Shown here piece after piece: positions 43,873 through 55,719 of a DNA stretch of 64,000 nt. Both the position numbers and the translations under genes were made by a program. Source of the stretch: Notamacropus eugenii. Lineage: Eukaryota; Chordata; Mammalia; Diprotodontia; Macropodidae. The stretch's first letter is position 1, and the number at the start of each line of letters is the position of its first letter. The DNA lies in contig NC_092875.1 of the NCBI RefSeq assembly GCF_028372415.1, forward strand, positions 148,825,356-148,889,355, read 5' to 3'. The notes under the pieces were generated by a model. That model had not been told where the DNA came from. It ran no database searches and saw nothing but the letters and a program-made list of their open reading frames with translations.

Positions 43873-43926
43873 TGCCAGGAGATTTTTTTTTTTGTAGGAA
43901 AGCCTACACCTATTGTTAATTTCTAA
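43525..43926 (+). other. Antisense ATG open frame across HAL1-E 5'UTR (ORF0-like candidate)
   Basis: ATG at 43525 opens about 133 codons antisense to the element: METPHSPLDPPKR, SPVGGGTCAAAGD, PEACSDL, then ALWNRNL and a Leu-rich segment (VLWLLLLQNLL), ending beyond the element. The first 45 residues match the antisense frame in HAL1-A at the same site. HAL1-D keeps the ALWNRNL and Leu-rich part but has lost the ATG. Expression is unknown. Confidence 0.4.
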
Positions 43927-44005
43927 TGAGTCACTGGTTCTCAAGGGTTGTGACGACTTCTGGTCCTGAAAAAAAAAAATATGTATGTTATATATATGCA
44001 TACAT

Positions 44006-44007
<2 letters not shown>

Positions 44008-44056
<49 letters not shown>
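44008..44056. repeat. (CA)n microsatellite
   Basis: About 24 CA units, preceded by 'tatatatatgcatacatgta'. Confidence 0.95.
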
Positions 44057-44059
<3 letters not shown>

Positions 44060-45039
44060 TCTGAGGTGAGGTTTTACTTTGGGGCTTAGTTTTTGGAATA
44101 AAGTTTGTGTGCCAGATGAGATTTGGGGAAGCTTCTAAGGAGCACCTTTCCCCAACATCCTTTGAAAACCCATGTTGGTGGTTCTCTTTCTGGTAACTAT
44201 GTATGTATATAAAGGTTGGATCTGTCTGTTGATCTATCATGTATGGGTTGCTTATGGTCAGACAGTTGGAAGCCCTGTCTGTTGCTCTTTATTTCTTTGT
44301 ATTTTCTCTGAAGTTTAGGGAGCTGATTTTTTCGCTTGAACTAAGTAAATGATATATATGCTTGATTAAAGTGATTGTTGACCCCTAAAAAGTTGCTTTC
44401 CTTTTAGAAAAGCAGATCTAAGAACCTGTAAGCCCTCCTGTGTATGCCGGGGTTCTTGCTGGTACACACAGATAATAAATGGCATCTCAGAGGATTTGCT
44501 TTTAAACCCATTTCCTAAAGTTCCAAAACCAACATTCTTCATTTAACCAAATTCAACCATTAGAAAAAATAATCAGCTATTTGACAGAGTTCAGTCTGAT
44601 GACTGGAGGATAGGGAGGGATGGGTCAGACATTTCAACTCAATTATCTATAGACTTTGCCTAAAATTAGAAAAACAAAACAAACATTCCATGTTCCATTG
44701 GGAACAGACAGTGCTTTCAAGTGGCCAGTCCAAAGGGCTAAGGTCAGCAGTTGCCTTGCTGTTTTTCTGTTCACAGCCCTGTTTCTAACATCTGGCCTCT
44801 ATCCAGCTCTGCAACTACCCACACATAAATGTGGCTTGTGTCAGTCTAATAAAGCTGTTGATGCAACCCTTCCTCTTAACCTTTCGCCTGAAATATGCAC
44901 AATTCCTAATTCAGTGACCTCTCTTCCTAGCAAGACATGGCTGAGTTTTTGGTTAAGCCTAAATTGAATTGTCTTTATTATTTAGTAATTCTTCCACTTT
45001 ATCAGATGTCACACCTTGAATATGAATAGCTATGATATA
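44057..45039. other. Unassigned
   Basis: The frame at 44656-44967 (103 codons, +) has no recognised motif. No repeat family is assigned. Confidence 0.3.
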
Positions 45040-45290
45040 GAAGGAACAGTGTGGTATAGAGAAGACAAAATGCTCCACCTGGATTCAGGAAACTTGTTTG
45101 AAACCTGTCTTAGACACTTAACAGCTGTGTAACCTGGGCAACCTCTCTGCGCCTCAGTTTTTTCATCTATTAAGTGAGGATAATAAGAGCAACTCCTTCG
45201 TAGGGTTCTTGTGATGACAAAATGGCACAATGCACATAAAACTATTTACAAACCTTGAAGTATTATATAAATTTGAGCTATTATTAGGCT
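45040..45290 (+). mobile_element. MIR-type SINE
   Basis: 'aacagtgtggtatagagaag', 'tagacacttaacagctgtgt', 'gcgcctcagttttttcatct' and 'tgagctattatta' form a nearly complete sense copy. Confidence 0.8.
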
Positions 45291-45454
45291 AGTCATATTT
45301 CCCAAACCAAAACTTGAGACATGTGATCTGATATGGGATTTCTCCCTCTCTGCTTTGTAAGTTTGTTCATGCTAAACATTTTTATAGTTTTAACTTCTTG
45401 ACATTTAGAACTATCCAAAAAGTGGAAATGAGTTGCTTTTTCCATCACTGGAGT

Positions 45455-45730
45455 CTTCAAGGAGGGAAGAAAATAAATCATTTATTATGCGCTTACTATG
45501 TGTCAGATATTGTACTAAGTGCTTTATGTTATCTTGTTTGATCTTCACAACAGTCCTGGGAGGGAGGTGCTATTATTATCTCCATTTTACAGATGAGGAA
45601 ACTGAGGCAGGCAGTGGTCAAGTGACTTACCCAGGGTCAAACAACTAGCAAATTATTTGAGGTAGGATTTGAACTCAGATCTTCCTGAATCCAATCAGTA
45701 CTCTATCCATTGTACTACCTCACTGCCTTC
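45455..45730 (-). mobile_element. CORE-SINE, antisense
   Basis: 'ttattatgcgcttactatgt', 'cctgggagggaggtgctatt', 'cagatgaggaaactgaggca' and 'gtactctatccattgtacta' followed by 'cctcactgcc'. Confidence 0.88.
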
Positions 45731-45930
45731 AAGTATGATAAAGTAGAAAGTATTCTGTATTTGAAGTCAGGGATCTGGGTTTGAATCCCAGCTTCTATAC
45801 TTATGACCCTGGAAATTGGCCTAGCATCTCTGTACCTGAGTTTCCTTATCTATAAAATGGGCATAGTGCTTGTATCATCTATGTCATGAAGCTGTTAAGG
45901 AAAGTATTTTTTAAATTATCAAGATATTCT
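45731..45930 (+). mobile_element. MIR-type SINE
   Basis: 'tttgaagtcagggatctggg', 'ttgaatcccagcttctatac' and 'ttccttatctataaaatggg'. Confidence 0.75.
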
Positions 45931-46129
45931 AAAAACACATTTTTTGATTGAAACAGAGGATGGCCAATTCCTTGTCAGGGAACATTACAGAAGAATGTTG
46001 GTCAGAGATGAGATGGACTTGTAGGCCTCTGAACTCTCTTCCACTATTGAATTTTTGTGGTTACGTATGCAACTAAGTAGTATTCAGGTGGAGCTGGCTG
46101 GGTGGAGGGCATTTAGAGAGTAGTATGCT

Positions 46130-46410
46130 CCTCCTGAATGCAACAAGTAGGAAACACTTTATCCTGATGCTAGGGAAGGAAGGAGGCAAATGACAATAAA
46201 TCACTATGAGAGTTGGGGGCAGAGACTTTCTTGTGAAGCACCAGGAGAGTTCCTCCTATAGTCTCCAGGAGGTATCTGGTGTGAGCCCTTCAGATATAGG
46301 GATCAAGTACAAAATCAGCCATCCAAGTGGCTACAGAGATGCAAGGAATCAACTTTATACTTGATGTTAGGAGGGAAAAAAAACTTTCTAACAATGAGAA
46401 CTGCCTGAAA
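46130..46410 (+). mobile_element. Possible CR1/L3 3' fragment
   Basis: 'aactttatacttgatgttag' followed by 'gagggaaaaaaaactttcta' and 'acaatgagaactgcctgaaa' resembles 8887-8960. The preceding part is unclear. Confidence 0.4.
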
Positions 46411-46429
46411 GTTGAGTGGGTGTATGCTC

Positions 46430-47690
46430 CCTTCTGTCCTCTGACACAGCCACACTTGTGTAGGCCCTCATCACCTTATGCCTGGACTGTTGCAGTAACC
46501 TGCTAGAGGGTCTGCCTACCTCAAGTTTCTCCCTACTACAGTCCATCCAAGGTAGCAAAGTGATCTTCCTAATGTATTCTACATTGGAGGGATGGCTCTG
46601 ATGGTAGCACATCTTAGCTCAGGTCTGATGTTGGGATGAAATAAAGCATTCATAACTCATTGAACATTTAACGAAGGAGGTTTACTTTGCCCCAACACAG
46701 TAAGAATTGGCAATAAGGATACAGTCTCACTTAGCTTCTCTGCATGTGGCCCCATTCATCTCCATTTTTTAATGTATCTGTCCAAAGGTCATTAGGGTAT
46801 GGTGACTCAAGTGGTCTTAGCATCCATTTGGTATGTAAAGTGACTTTTTTATGACCCTAAATGTTTAGGAAGTTGTGTCAAGGAAACTGAGGTTATAAAC
46901 ATAAAATTTTTATGGTTTAAAAAATACTTTCCTCACAACAGCCTTATGATTAGATGATTCAAGTGTCACATCCATTTTATAGAAACTGGTTGCAGGGACA
47001 GCTTTGTCTTCTTTCAGATAAATTCTCCCCCATGTTATGGGTGGGAGGAAAGAAGCTGTATTGAAAATACTGATCCTATTACACCATGTTACTCTTTATA
47101 CTCAATAAACTCCACTGGTTCCCTATCACCTCTACGATTAAATACAAACCCCCTATTTAGTATCCAAAGCATTTCATAACCTACCTCACACCTCCATCAA
47201 CCAATTTTCTTAAATATTATAATATTTATTTCCCTCCTCCCTTCCCCCCTCCCCACTCGGGTAGTCTCATCCAGTGACACTGGCCTTCATATTGTTCTTT
47301 GAATAAGAAACTCCATCGTCTGGCTACATGCATTTTCACTGGCTGTCCCTCATCCCTGAAATACTCTTCCTTCTCATTTCTGAAGGAAGCCTGGCTTCCC
47401 TGGCTTTAGTCTCAGCTAAAATCCCACCTTCAGCAGAAAGCCTTTCCTGATCCCCCTTGATTCTAGTGTCTCCCCTCTGTTGTTTTTTTCTTGTTTATCC
47501 TCTATATAGGTTGTTTGTACATAATTGTTTGCATTAGACTACCATTAGACTATGAACTCCCTGTGAATAGGGATGGAAGAATAGGTCTTTTATCTTTTTT
47601 TTTTATTCCTAGTATTTTTTTTTTTGCATGCCTAGCCTGGCACATATCAGGTACCATTATTGATAAACATTAATAACTGTTTAATGACTG
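46430..47690 (+). mobile_element. L2 LINE 3' end (sense), split by an unassigned insertion
   Basis: 46430-46580 has 'aggccctcatcaccttatgc', 'ctggactgttgcagtaacct' and 'gtagcaaagtgatcttccta'. The next L2 words appear only at 47065 ('ctgatcctattacaccatgt', 'caataaactccactggttcc') and run to 47690 ('tgcctagcctggcacatatc', 'gactgactgacta'). Confidence 0.8.
46585..47064. other. About 480-bp unassigned insertion within L2
   Basis: It breaks a colinear L2 copy, so it is mobile or a local rearrangement. It contains 'gatgaaataaagcattcata' near the left and 'ttaggaagttgtgtcaagga' centrally. I see no SINE boxes, inverted ends or coding frame. It may be an LTR. Confidence 0.4.
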
Positions 47691-48244
47691 ACTGACTAAT
47701 ACATTCCTCTTCAACACTTGTGGGGGGCATTATAATGGGGGTTGTTTTTTCAGGTACAAGTCAGATTGTATGGACACTGATGTTTCTTGCAACTCTAAAA
47801 TTTTGTGATTCTGCAATTTTGTGGTTGTAAGCTAGAAAGCAAACTCAGAGTTGCTTCTAATATGGGTTAATATAACAGAGCTGGTTCCCTGGAAAAGGTG
47901 ATTAGTGCCATCTGCTGGAAAAGAATGACGGAACTGTGGAAAATTATGAATAGGGCTAACATTGAAATAACCACATGGGAGGAAAACTGCCAGAATGAGA
48001 GCTGAATTGATTAGCAAGAAAAGTTGTTGAGAGCTTTGGGAAGAATGACATATGGAGTCAGCAGTGAGACAACTACCATCTGCTAAGATCACAGGATCAT
48101 AGACTTAGAGCTGAAAGAATCCTTAGACCCCTTTTCAAGGAGTTTAGAACCTAACATCCTAGCCAGCTGCTGCCTCCCAGGTAGGATTAGATGCCTTTGC
48201 TTCCTACAAATGTCACATATTTGTACAATGTGTAAGAGCTATAG
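47691..48244. other. Unassigned, with MIR-like scrap
   Basis: 48090-48130 ('aggatcatagacttagagct') is a MIR antisense scrap. The rest is unrecognised. Confidence 0.3.
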
Positions 48245-50265
48245 ATTCATTCATTCAATAAACATGTATAAAGTCCCTACTATGTTCTTAGAACTGTGCT
48301 AAGTACCATTGAAAACAATAGGCAAACAAATAAATACAAAGTAATCTATGTACAGGATAAATAGAAAATAATTGAAAAAGGTAAAGTACTAGGATTTAGA
48401 GGGGATAGGGAAGGTTTCTTGTAGAAGGTGGGATTTTAGTTGGGACTAAAGGAAGCCAAGGAAATCAGTGATCAGAGATGGGGAGGGAGAGCATTCCAGG
48501 TATGGGGGACAGCCAGAGAAAGTGCCTGGAGCTGAGAGATGGAGAATCTTATTTATAGAATAGCAAGGAGGCCAATGCCACTGGATTGAAGAGTATGTAT
48601 TGGGGAATAAGGTATAAGAAGACTGGAAAAATAGGAGAGGGCAAGATCATGAAGAACTTTGAATGCTAAACACAGCATTTTGTATTTTGTCGTGGCAGCA
48701 ATAGGAAGCATTTTGTATTTGGTCATGGCAGCAATAGGAGATCACTGGAATTTATTGAGTAAAGATGAGGGGAGTGACATGATCAGACATGCTTTTTAGT
48801 AAAATCAGTTTAGTGGCTGAATGGAGAATGAACTGGAGTGAGGAGAGACTTGAGGTGGGCAGACTGATGGGTCTGGCTATTGCAATAATCAAGGTGTGAG
48901 TAATGCACCAGGATGACAGTGGTATAGAGGAGAGAAGGTGGTGTATTCAAGAAATTTGGTAATAGTGAAATTGAGAGGCCTTGGCAACAGCTTGGATATG
49001 AAGGGGTTGAGAGATGGGGGTGAGGAGTCCCAGATGACTGCTAGGTTAAGAACCTAAGAGACTGGGAGAATAGTGTTCTCTACAGTAATAGGGAAGGTTA
49101 GGGGTAGGGGGAGTTTAGAAGGAAAGTTGAGGGGTTTTTTTGTACATATTGAATTTAAGATGTTTACTGGACATTCAGTTGGAGATGTCTGAAAGGTAGT
49201 TGTAGATGTGAGATGAGCTCAGCAGAGACACTGGGGCAGGAAGTGTAGATCTGAGAATCTATAAAAGGATGGTAATTAAACATTGGGAGCTGATGAAATT
49301 ATCAGTGAAGAGGATAGAGAGAAAAGAGAAGAGGACCTAGGATAGAGCCCTGTGGGACACTTACAGTTAGTGGGCACGGGACCCACCTAGAAGAGGATCC
49401 AGCAAAGGAGACAGAGAAGGAGAAGTCAGACATTTAGAAGAACCAGAAGAGAGTAGTGTCCCAGAAAACCTAGAGAGAAGAGAGTATCCAGATGAGGCTG
49501 ATCAAGTGTCAGAGGCTGCAGAGAGGTCAAGGAGAGTGAGGATTGAGAAAAAGCCAATGGTTTTTTGCCAACTAAGAGATTGTTAGTAACTTTGAAGACA
49601 ACTGGTTTCGGTGGAATAATAAAGTCAGAAGCCAAATGGTCAGGGGTTAAGAAGAAAGTGAGAGGAGAGAAAGTGGAGGTACCTATTATAGTTTTTTGGG
49701 GGGGTTTAGCTACAAAGGGTAGAAGGGATAAAGGATGATAGTTATCAGGGATGGAAGGATCAAGTGAGGGTTTTTTTCAGAATGAGGGAGAGGAAATGAG
49801 CTAGTATAGAGGGAGAGAACTGAAAGTAAATGAAAGAGTGGAGATGACAGAGGGGGCAATCTGTAGGGGGAGACAGGATGAACAAGTAGAGGGTTGGCCT
49901 TGGTAAGAAGTAAGACTACTTCATCATATGGGACAGGGGTGAGAGAGAAAATAGTGGCAGAAGGCACCTGAATAATAGGAGATGAGGAAGAGGGGAGAAA
50001 ATAGGGCTCACAGCAAATGACCTCAACTTTTTTCTATAAAATATCAACCTAGGGGAGGGGAGCCATGAGAGGTCTGGGGAAGGTCGAAAAAGTTTCAAAG
50101 AGCCTCTGCGGAGAGAGACCCAGTGGTTGAAGAGCCTCACTATCCCTCTGTGGGATAGTGAACTGATAAAGGAGGTATAGTAGAATTGCCTAGCAGCAGT
50201 AAAGGCCCAGTTGAGATTATGTAACAAATGTAGAATGGATCCAGTCGGAACATATGTTAACATAG
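48245..50265 (-). mobile_element. L2 LINE, 2-kb antisense copy with RT remnant and 3'UTR
   Basis: From the terminus (48245, 'gattcattcattcaataaac') the antisense copy runs through the 3'UTR ('gagggagagcattccaggta', 'gaagcattttgtatttggtc', 'aggtgtgagtaatgcacca') into ORF2. At 49321-49366 the minus strand reads [16 protein letters not shown], the L2/CR1 RT palm motif. The YADD region near 49246-49270 has lost the catalytic Ala-Asp codons. An internal duplication of about 30 bp is visible at 48675-48735 ('cattttgtatttt/ggtc', 'tggcagcaataggaag/gaga'). The RT coding region is broken throughout. Confidence 0.88.
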
Positions 50266-51683
50266 CCTGGTACTATGTACCAAGTGAGTAATTGTGATTT
50301 TTTTCCGTCTATGTCTCACTATCTTTTGTGAGCTGTATCTATTATGTAATTCTTTATGATTTGATTTCTTCAGTTAATATTTGCTGAAATAAAAGAGTCT
50401 CCAGGACATTTCTATGGTTTATGGTAGACAATGGATAGAATAATTGAAATCAGAGTTGTCTCAGAAAATCTGGTACATATAGTCACTGTATGTAAGTTCT
50501 TTATACATTTTCCAAGCACTTTTACATATATCATTATATTTAATTTGGGAATTTTCTTTCCACTAAGACAGTCATTTATTCAATCTCCATTATATGCAGA
50601 GAGGTGGATATTAGTCTTTAAAATTAATATCTGAATATCTTTAGATGGAAGGAACAAATTACAAAGAACCTAATCAATGGTTAACTTACTATAAATAAGA
50701 TTCCACTCACATTTAGAGTCTAGATAATGAAAATTATTTATATCATTGTTCATAATTTACAAGCAAATGCTCATAAATAATAAATGACTAAAATGGATTC
50801 TAAAGAGCAAATACAATATCATCATTAGATTTTTACTTTTTTATAGTACTGCTTATTATAAACAGCATTGTAAAAACTAATAGATAGCATCAACCATGAT
50901 CTAATAAAAATATAGTTATTATATATAGTTATAGTTATAAAATATGTAGTTGATATATAATATATAATATGTTATAATGACTATAGACATTATAATAATG
51001 ACTTGCATGTAGATTATTCATCCCCTCCACCCGCTTCAGTTGCACCTTATGCTTCCTCAGACACTGGGCCTGAGTTGAACAAACAGGGCGTCAATGACTC
51101 TCTCTTCACATATCGTGAATAGTCACCTATTCCTTTCCAACCTATGATGGTGCTGAGACACTAGAAGAGATGTCTCATTGGTTTTGGACTTTGCTCTCTG
51201 GTCATCAGTGTCTTTTGTGGTTTCTGATACAAACATGTCCAAGAGAATAGAGAAGGGTTCAGAAGGTATTGTCCAAGGATACAATTTTCACTTGTCTTTG
51301 TGACATGAAATCATAATCATTTAACTCTTTGGACTTCTCTACAACCACAACATCAGGAAGTTTATTGTACACTCAAAGAGCAACACTCCCCCAGAAACAA
51401 ACACAGAATAAGGAAACACAAACACAGAGAAAGCTACCCCAGATCATGGTATTCCCAGAGTTACATTGTTCTGCCAAATCTCACCCAATTCTTTTACTCT
51501 TCTTCTTTTCAACATTCCTCTGATCCACTGTGAAACTGTAGTATAATAGATCAGCCTAAACATCAGCTCAAAGACCCAGGTTCTCTTTGCTTTAACATGA
51601 TGTTCACAAACAGTCTTAGAGGTTGTGATCTTGTTAACAATAATCAGTGACTTCCAGCCTCACAAATCTCTGTGGTAATTCCA
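50266..51683. other. Unassigned, AT-rich
   Basis: 50880-51000 is rich in TATA repeats. No gene or named repeat. Confidence 0.3.
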
Positions 51684-51768
51684 GTAGTAGTAGTAGTAGT
51701 AGTAGCAGTAGTAGTAATAGTGGTAGTAGTAGTTAGTAGTAATAATAATAGTAGTAGTAGTTGTTGTT
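51684..51768. repeat. (AGT)n trinucleotide repeat
   Basis: About 28 AGT/AAT units with interruptions (agc, tgg). Confidence 0.95.
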
Positions 51769-51879
51769 TTAAGGATCTGACTTGATATCTTTGGTATAGA
51801 GGAGGTTCAGTGATTAACCTCTCTACCAATACTGATAAACACCTCTGAAATTTTATTTTTAAAAAGTTGCCTGGGACAC

Positions 51880-52175
51880 TGAGATGTTTAGTGGCTTAAC
51901 AGGGTCACATAGCCAGTACATGTCAGAAGTGGAAGTTGAACCCAAGTATTCCTGACTCTGAGGCCACTTTATCCATGTTATTCACTCATGCCAGTCACTC
52001 TTAAAAGAAAAGATCAGCTACTATCTAACCAATTTTGCTCAGGCATAGACCCTAGGGGAACCTTGGATTAGTCCCTTAATCTCTCTGGGATTTAGTTCCT
52101 TCATCTTTAAAATGAAGGGATGGGAATAGATAAACTCTTTCAGGTCTCTTCAGGATCTTCAAGCCTGTGAATTTT
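51880..52175. mobile_element. Two MIR fragments in opposite orientation
   Basis: 51880-51990 is antisense ('ggcttaacagggtcacatag', 'gaacccaagtattcctgact'). 52030-52175 is sense ('cccttaatctctctgggatt', 'ttccttcatctttaaaatga', 'aactctttcaggtctcttca'). Confidence 0.65.
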
Positions 52176-52394
52176 CTTGTATCTTTTTTCCCACTCCCTC
52201 ACTGGCAAGGTTGAAAAGAAACAACTTCAGAAATTGAGGAGATGACTTCCCCTGTGGCAGGGCAGGTAGTGGAAGTACCTTAATATAAATGATCAAGATG
52301 GAACCTTGGAACTGACCTGAACAGAGCTAAATGGCGTAGCAGCTGTATGCTGGTATGAAGAGCTGGGCTATAGAAAGGAATTATCTCCACCCTC

Positions 52395-52655
52395 CAGTCT
52401 AGAATAGCTAGCAACTATATAACCCTTTAAGGTTTGCAAAAGACTTTTAAAATGTTACCTCATTTGATCCTCACAATGGTGGTAGGTGCTATTATTAGCT
52501 CCATTATACATATGGGGAAACTGAGACAGGCAGAAGTTAAATGCCTTGCCTAGGGTCACCCTGCAAGTAAGTGTTAAAGGTCAGAATTGAACTCAGGACT
52601 TCCTGATTTACAGGTCCACTGTTCTATCCTCTGCCCTTCCTGGCTGCTTCCACTA
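52395..52655 (-). mobile_element. CORE-SINE, antisense
   Basis: 'gcaactatataaccctttaa', 'gatcctcacaatggtggtag', 'ctgcaagtaagtgttaaagg' and 'ccactgttctatcctctgcc'. Confidence 0.85.
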
Positions 52656-54195
52656 GAGAATGTCAGGACGTTTTTCTTGATGCTGTTGTGATGGAGGTGG
52701 ATCAGGGCAGTCCCAGATCAAATTGGGGTGTTTTCCTAAATGACCAGATAACAGAATATTTGGTCACTGGACCAAGAGATGCAGGAAAGTCCTGGTGATT
52801 GGCAGGCATGGGGATCAGTAGCACTGGCTGGTATTCTTTAAAATGCAACCTGGCTGTACTTTACAGATATCAGCCCTGGAGGATAGATCAAGCCCCCAAG
52901 GACTCCATTTTCACCTTGTTTCTGGTGTCTCTTACAGACAGATTGATTTTTTGACTGTGTGTAATCTGAGGAAGTGAGTCAGCACATGTGAGTAGAGATG
53001 TGCTCAAATTTTGATCAATATGGGGGCTTTTTGAACCCGTCCTGGAGGTTTCAGGATGTCTTTTTTGGATAAATTTCCATTTTGAGAGAGTAAGAAATGA
53101 TTGGAATTTTTTATTTAATAACTGCTTATTATATTTACAAATATTACATTGTCTTTGGAGAATGGGTTTGTCTATCTTACCCAGGCTGTAAGTTTAGTTA
53201 CTTATGAGTCCAATCCCATTATTGATCAGAACAGAACCTTGAATGTGCTCCATTCTGACCTTGTCAAGTTTTCATTTGCCCTGGTAGGCCATTGCTCTTG
53301 GGGGCTTACCATACGAGCACAGAAAGCAGCATTGTCCAGTGTATTAAACTTGAGTTTTGTTGTGATATGGTGGTGTCTTCATTTGTCTTGTTATAAAAAT
53401 TGTTCTTTGGGCTCTACTTTCTTCATTCTGTGATTGGGAATTAAAGAAGCATACAACCTGTGCTCCTCCAGTCCACTTTGGGATCAAAGAACTGATCCCC
53501 AGCCATATTTACTTCCAAGTTAACTATGGGGCTTATTGAGAGCGTGCAGTGCACTCGTGGAATTCTCACGCAGAAAAGATACAAGGAGACACATGCTCCT
53601 GCCTCTCCGTACAATAGGTCTCAGTCTTGGTCTATGTCTAGGAACTGAAGTCACAGTTAGCTTTGTTTAGCCTGTTGATTAGTTTGTGGTGGTTAGAATC
53701 TGTGGAGTTTTATATTGAAAAAGATAAAGGGAAATAGAACCTTTTTGCAAATGCATGAATGTACAGTAAGCATGCCTTTTGTTCTTTCTGAATAACCCAG
53801 TCATAGGGAGGTCACATCAGATTAAATGCAGAGGTTGGGAGAAATGCTAGAATGCTGTTTAGATGCTAGAGGCTAGACTCTTGGATTCATCAATCGATCT
53901 AGCTTTCTCTTCTTTTGTCTTTCCGTTTCCCCCTCTTGCAAAAGGCCTAATCTAGCCAATCTGAATCAGATACTGGACAGTTCCCTAAGAAATGATGTTT
54001 GTTTGAAGAGCTCTGACGACCAAGGTGTGTGATGCCCATTTGTTGGAGTCCTGAGCCCCGATTAGTCTCAATAAGGAAAAAGAGAGCCACAGCTCATAGA
54101 CCCAGAGACTACATGTAAGAATAATTAATGAGAAGTGTTTGAGAGGGTAGAGGGGTCTATGTCAGCCCTTTCTCCTGCTGCTTTCTCCATCTATC
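52656..54195. other. Longest stretch without a recognised repeat
   Basis: About 1.5 kb of moderate GC in which I can name no transposon. A 94-codon frame (53149-53433, +) contains no known motif and has no clear splice context. The start is TTG rather than ATG, so it is not a supported gene. Confidence 0.35.
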
Positions 54196-54199
54196 CCTC

Positions 54200-54420
54200 T
54201 CTGCCCACCTAGGATCAAAGATTAAGATCTGTGAGGGAGCTCAGAGATCATCTAGTACAACTTTCTCTTTTTACAGATGAGGAAACTGAGGTTAAGAGAG
54301 GTTAAGTGACTTTCTTAGGTCAAAATGGTAGTGACTTAAGGTCACAAAGGTGGTAAATGTCAAAAGGAGGATTTGAACCTAAGTGCTCTGACTCCACTGA
54401 AGCACGCCACTTCCTTATTC
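54200..54420 (-). mobile_element. MIR-type SINE, antisense
   Basis: 'tcagagatcatctagtacaa', 'cagatgaggaaactgaggtt', 'gaggatttgaacctaagtgc' and 'ctctgactccactgaagcac'. A short internal duplication of the 'ttaggtca' block is visible. Confidence 0.8.
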
Positions 54421-54574
54421 CATGGGGCCACTTAGCCAGTTTCATCATTGACAAATTTCCCTTCATTCTCAATCTTTTCCTCTTAAACTCCTTTGTACTT
54501 TTTTATAGGGGAAACCTGACTTGCTGCTAACTGGCCCTAATCTCTGGCAACCTTTCTCTTCCCATTCCCCTATC

Positions 54575-54870
54575 TTAAAATGATAATAATAAAACAACAG
54601 CAACGGTGCTGCTATTGATAATCATAATAACTCACATTTATATGGCACTATCTATGTGCCAAGCACTATACTAAGTGCTTTACAATGATTTTTCTCCTTT
54701 GAATGTCACAACAACCCTAGGAGGTATATGCTATTGTTACCCCCATTTTGCAGATGAGGAAACTGAGACAAATGAAAGTTAAATGACTTACCCATGTTCA
54801 CACAGCCGACTCAGATCTTCCTGACTCTAGGGCTGGTTTTTTATCCACTGTGGCACCCAAGAGTCCCTGC
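54575..54870 (-). mobile_element. CORE-SINE, antisense
   Basis: 'tcacatttatatggcactat', 'ctatgtgccaagcactatac', 'acaaccctaggaggtatatg', 'cagatgaggaaactgagaca' and 'tatccactgtggcaccc'. Confidence 0.88.
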
Positions 54871-55719
54871 TGCCACTTCCAGACCCTTGTTCTGTCTCTG
54901 TCGTTGTTCAATATTTCTTCCTTTGAAGTTCCTGTCATCTGATTAAGCTACATTTTCTCAGTCTTTTCACTAGCACCTATTGACCTCTAAGACATGCCCT
55001 GACCTTTTCAATTACATCATCTAATTCAAGGCTTCCTCTTCATTGCTTGCCCTGTGGAAGTTTCCTCCCCCTAGCAAATTTAAGTTTCTAGATTTCCTCC
55101 CCCACTAGCAAATCTAGGTTTCTAGTGACACTCAAATTCTTCTGCCTATCCTATAACACTTTCTGCAGTTTGGTACCACCTTACTGTCTTAATGTAGCTT
55201 GAGTGAAGTTTGGAATCCCAGGGTGCCATAGAAGAAATTGGGGAGGGGGGACACCACAGACAAAAAATGCAGCAGGAGATGGGAGCTAGCAGAGAGAAGG
55301 TAAAGCAAGCAAACTTAATTGAGGGCAAATGCTCACCATACCAAGTGTAGACAGGAAGGATAAAAACAGGTCAGGTCTTCTGGGATAGCCAGTGAAATGG
55401 GGCACCCAAACTGGTAATGCCTGGTGAGTTCTTAGAAGATACTTTTCTGGGTTGAGCAGGATCAGACATTGTTGGGAGAGAACAGGGAACCTGGACCTAT
55501 GTACAGGTCATGTTTCTGAAAGTGATACTAATTCATGTTTTGGAGAGAGAAGTGGGGAAGAAATTACCTGGTAAATTGGTGGGCTAGTTGATACTCAAAC
55601 ACCCCACCAGTAAAAAAAGGGGCTTTCCATTCATTACTCCAGGCTTCATTTTGAATAACTCGGGATTTGGACTTTCTTGGCTTCTTCCTTTAGGAGGGTG
55701 TGGAGGTTGCTAAGGTCCT
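54871..55719. other. Unassigned, start possibly LINE-like
   Basis: 54890-55030 shares words with 14680-14780. A near repeat, 'agcaaatttaagtttctaga' and 'agcaaatctaggtttctagt', occurs at 55074 and 55106, a local 32-bp tandem duplication ('tttcctccccctagc/tttcctcccccactagc'). Confidence 0.35.

Noticed and set aside
43582..44240. Valine/Cys-rich frames of 99-157 codons near 44000
   Set aside because: Created by the (CA)n array and HAL1-E 5'UTR.
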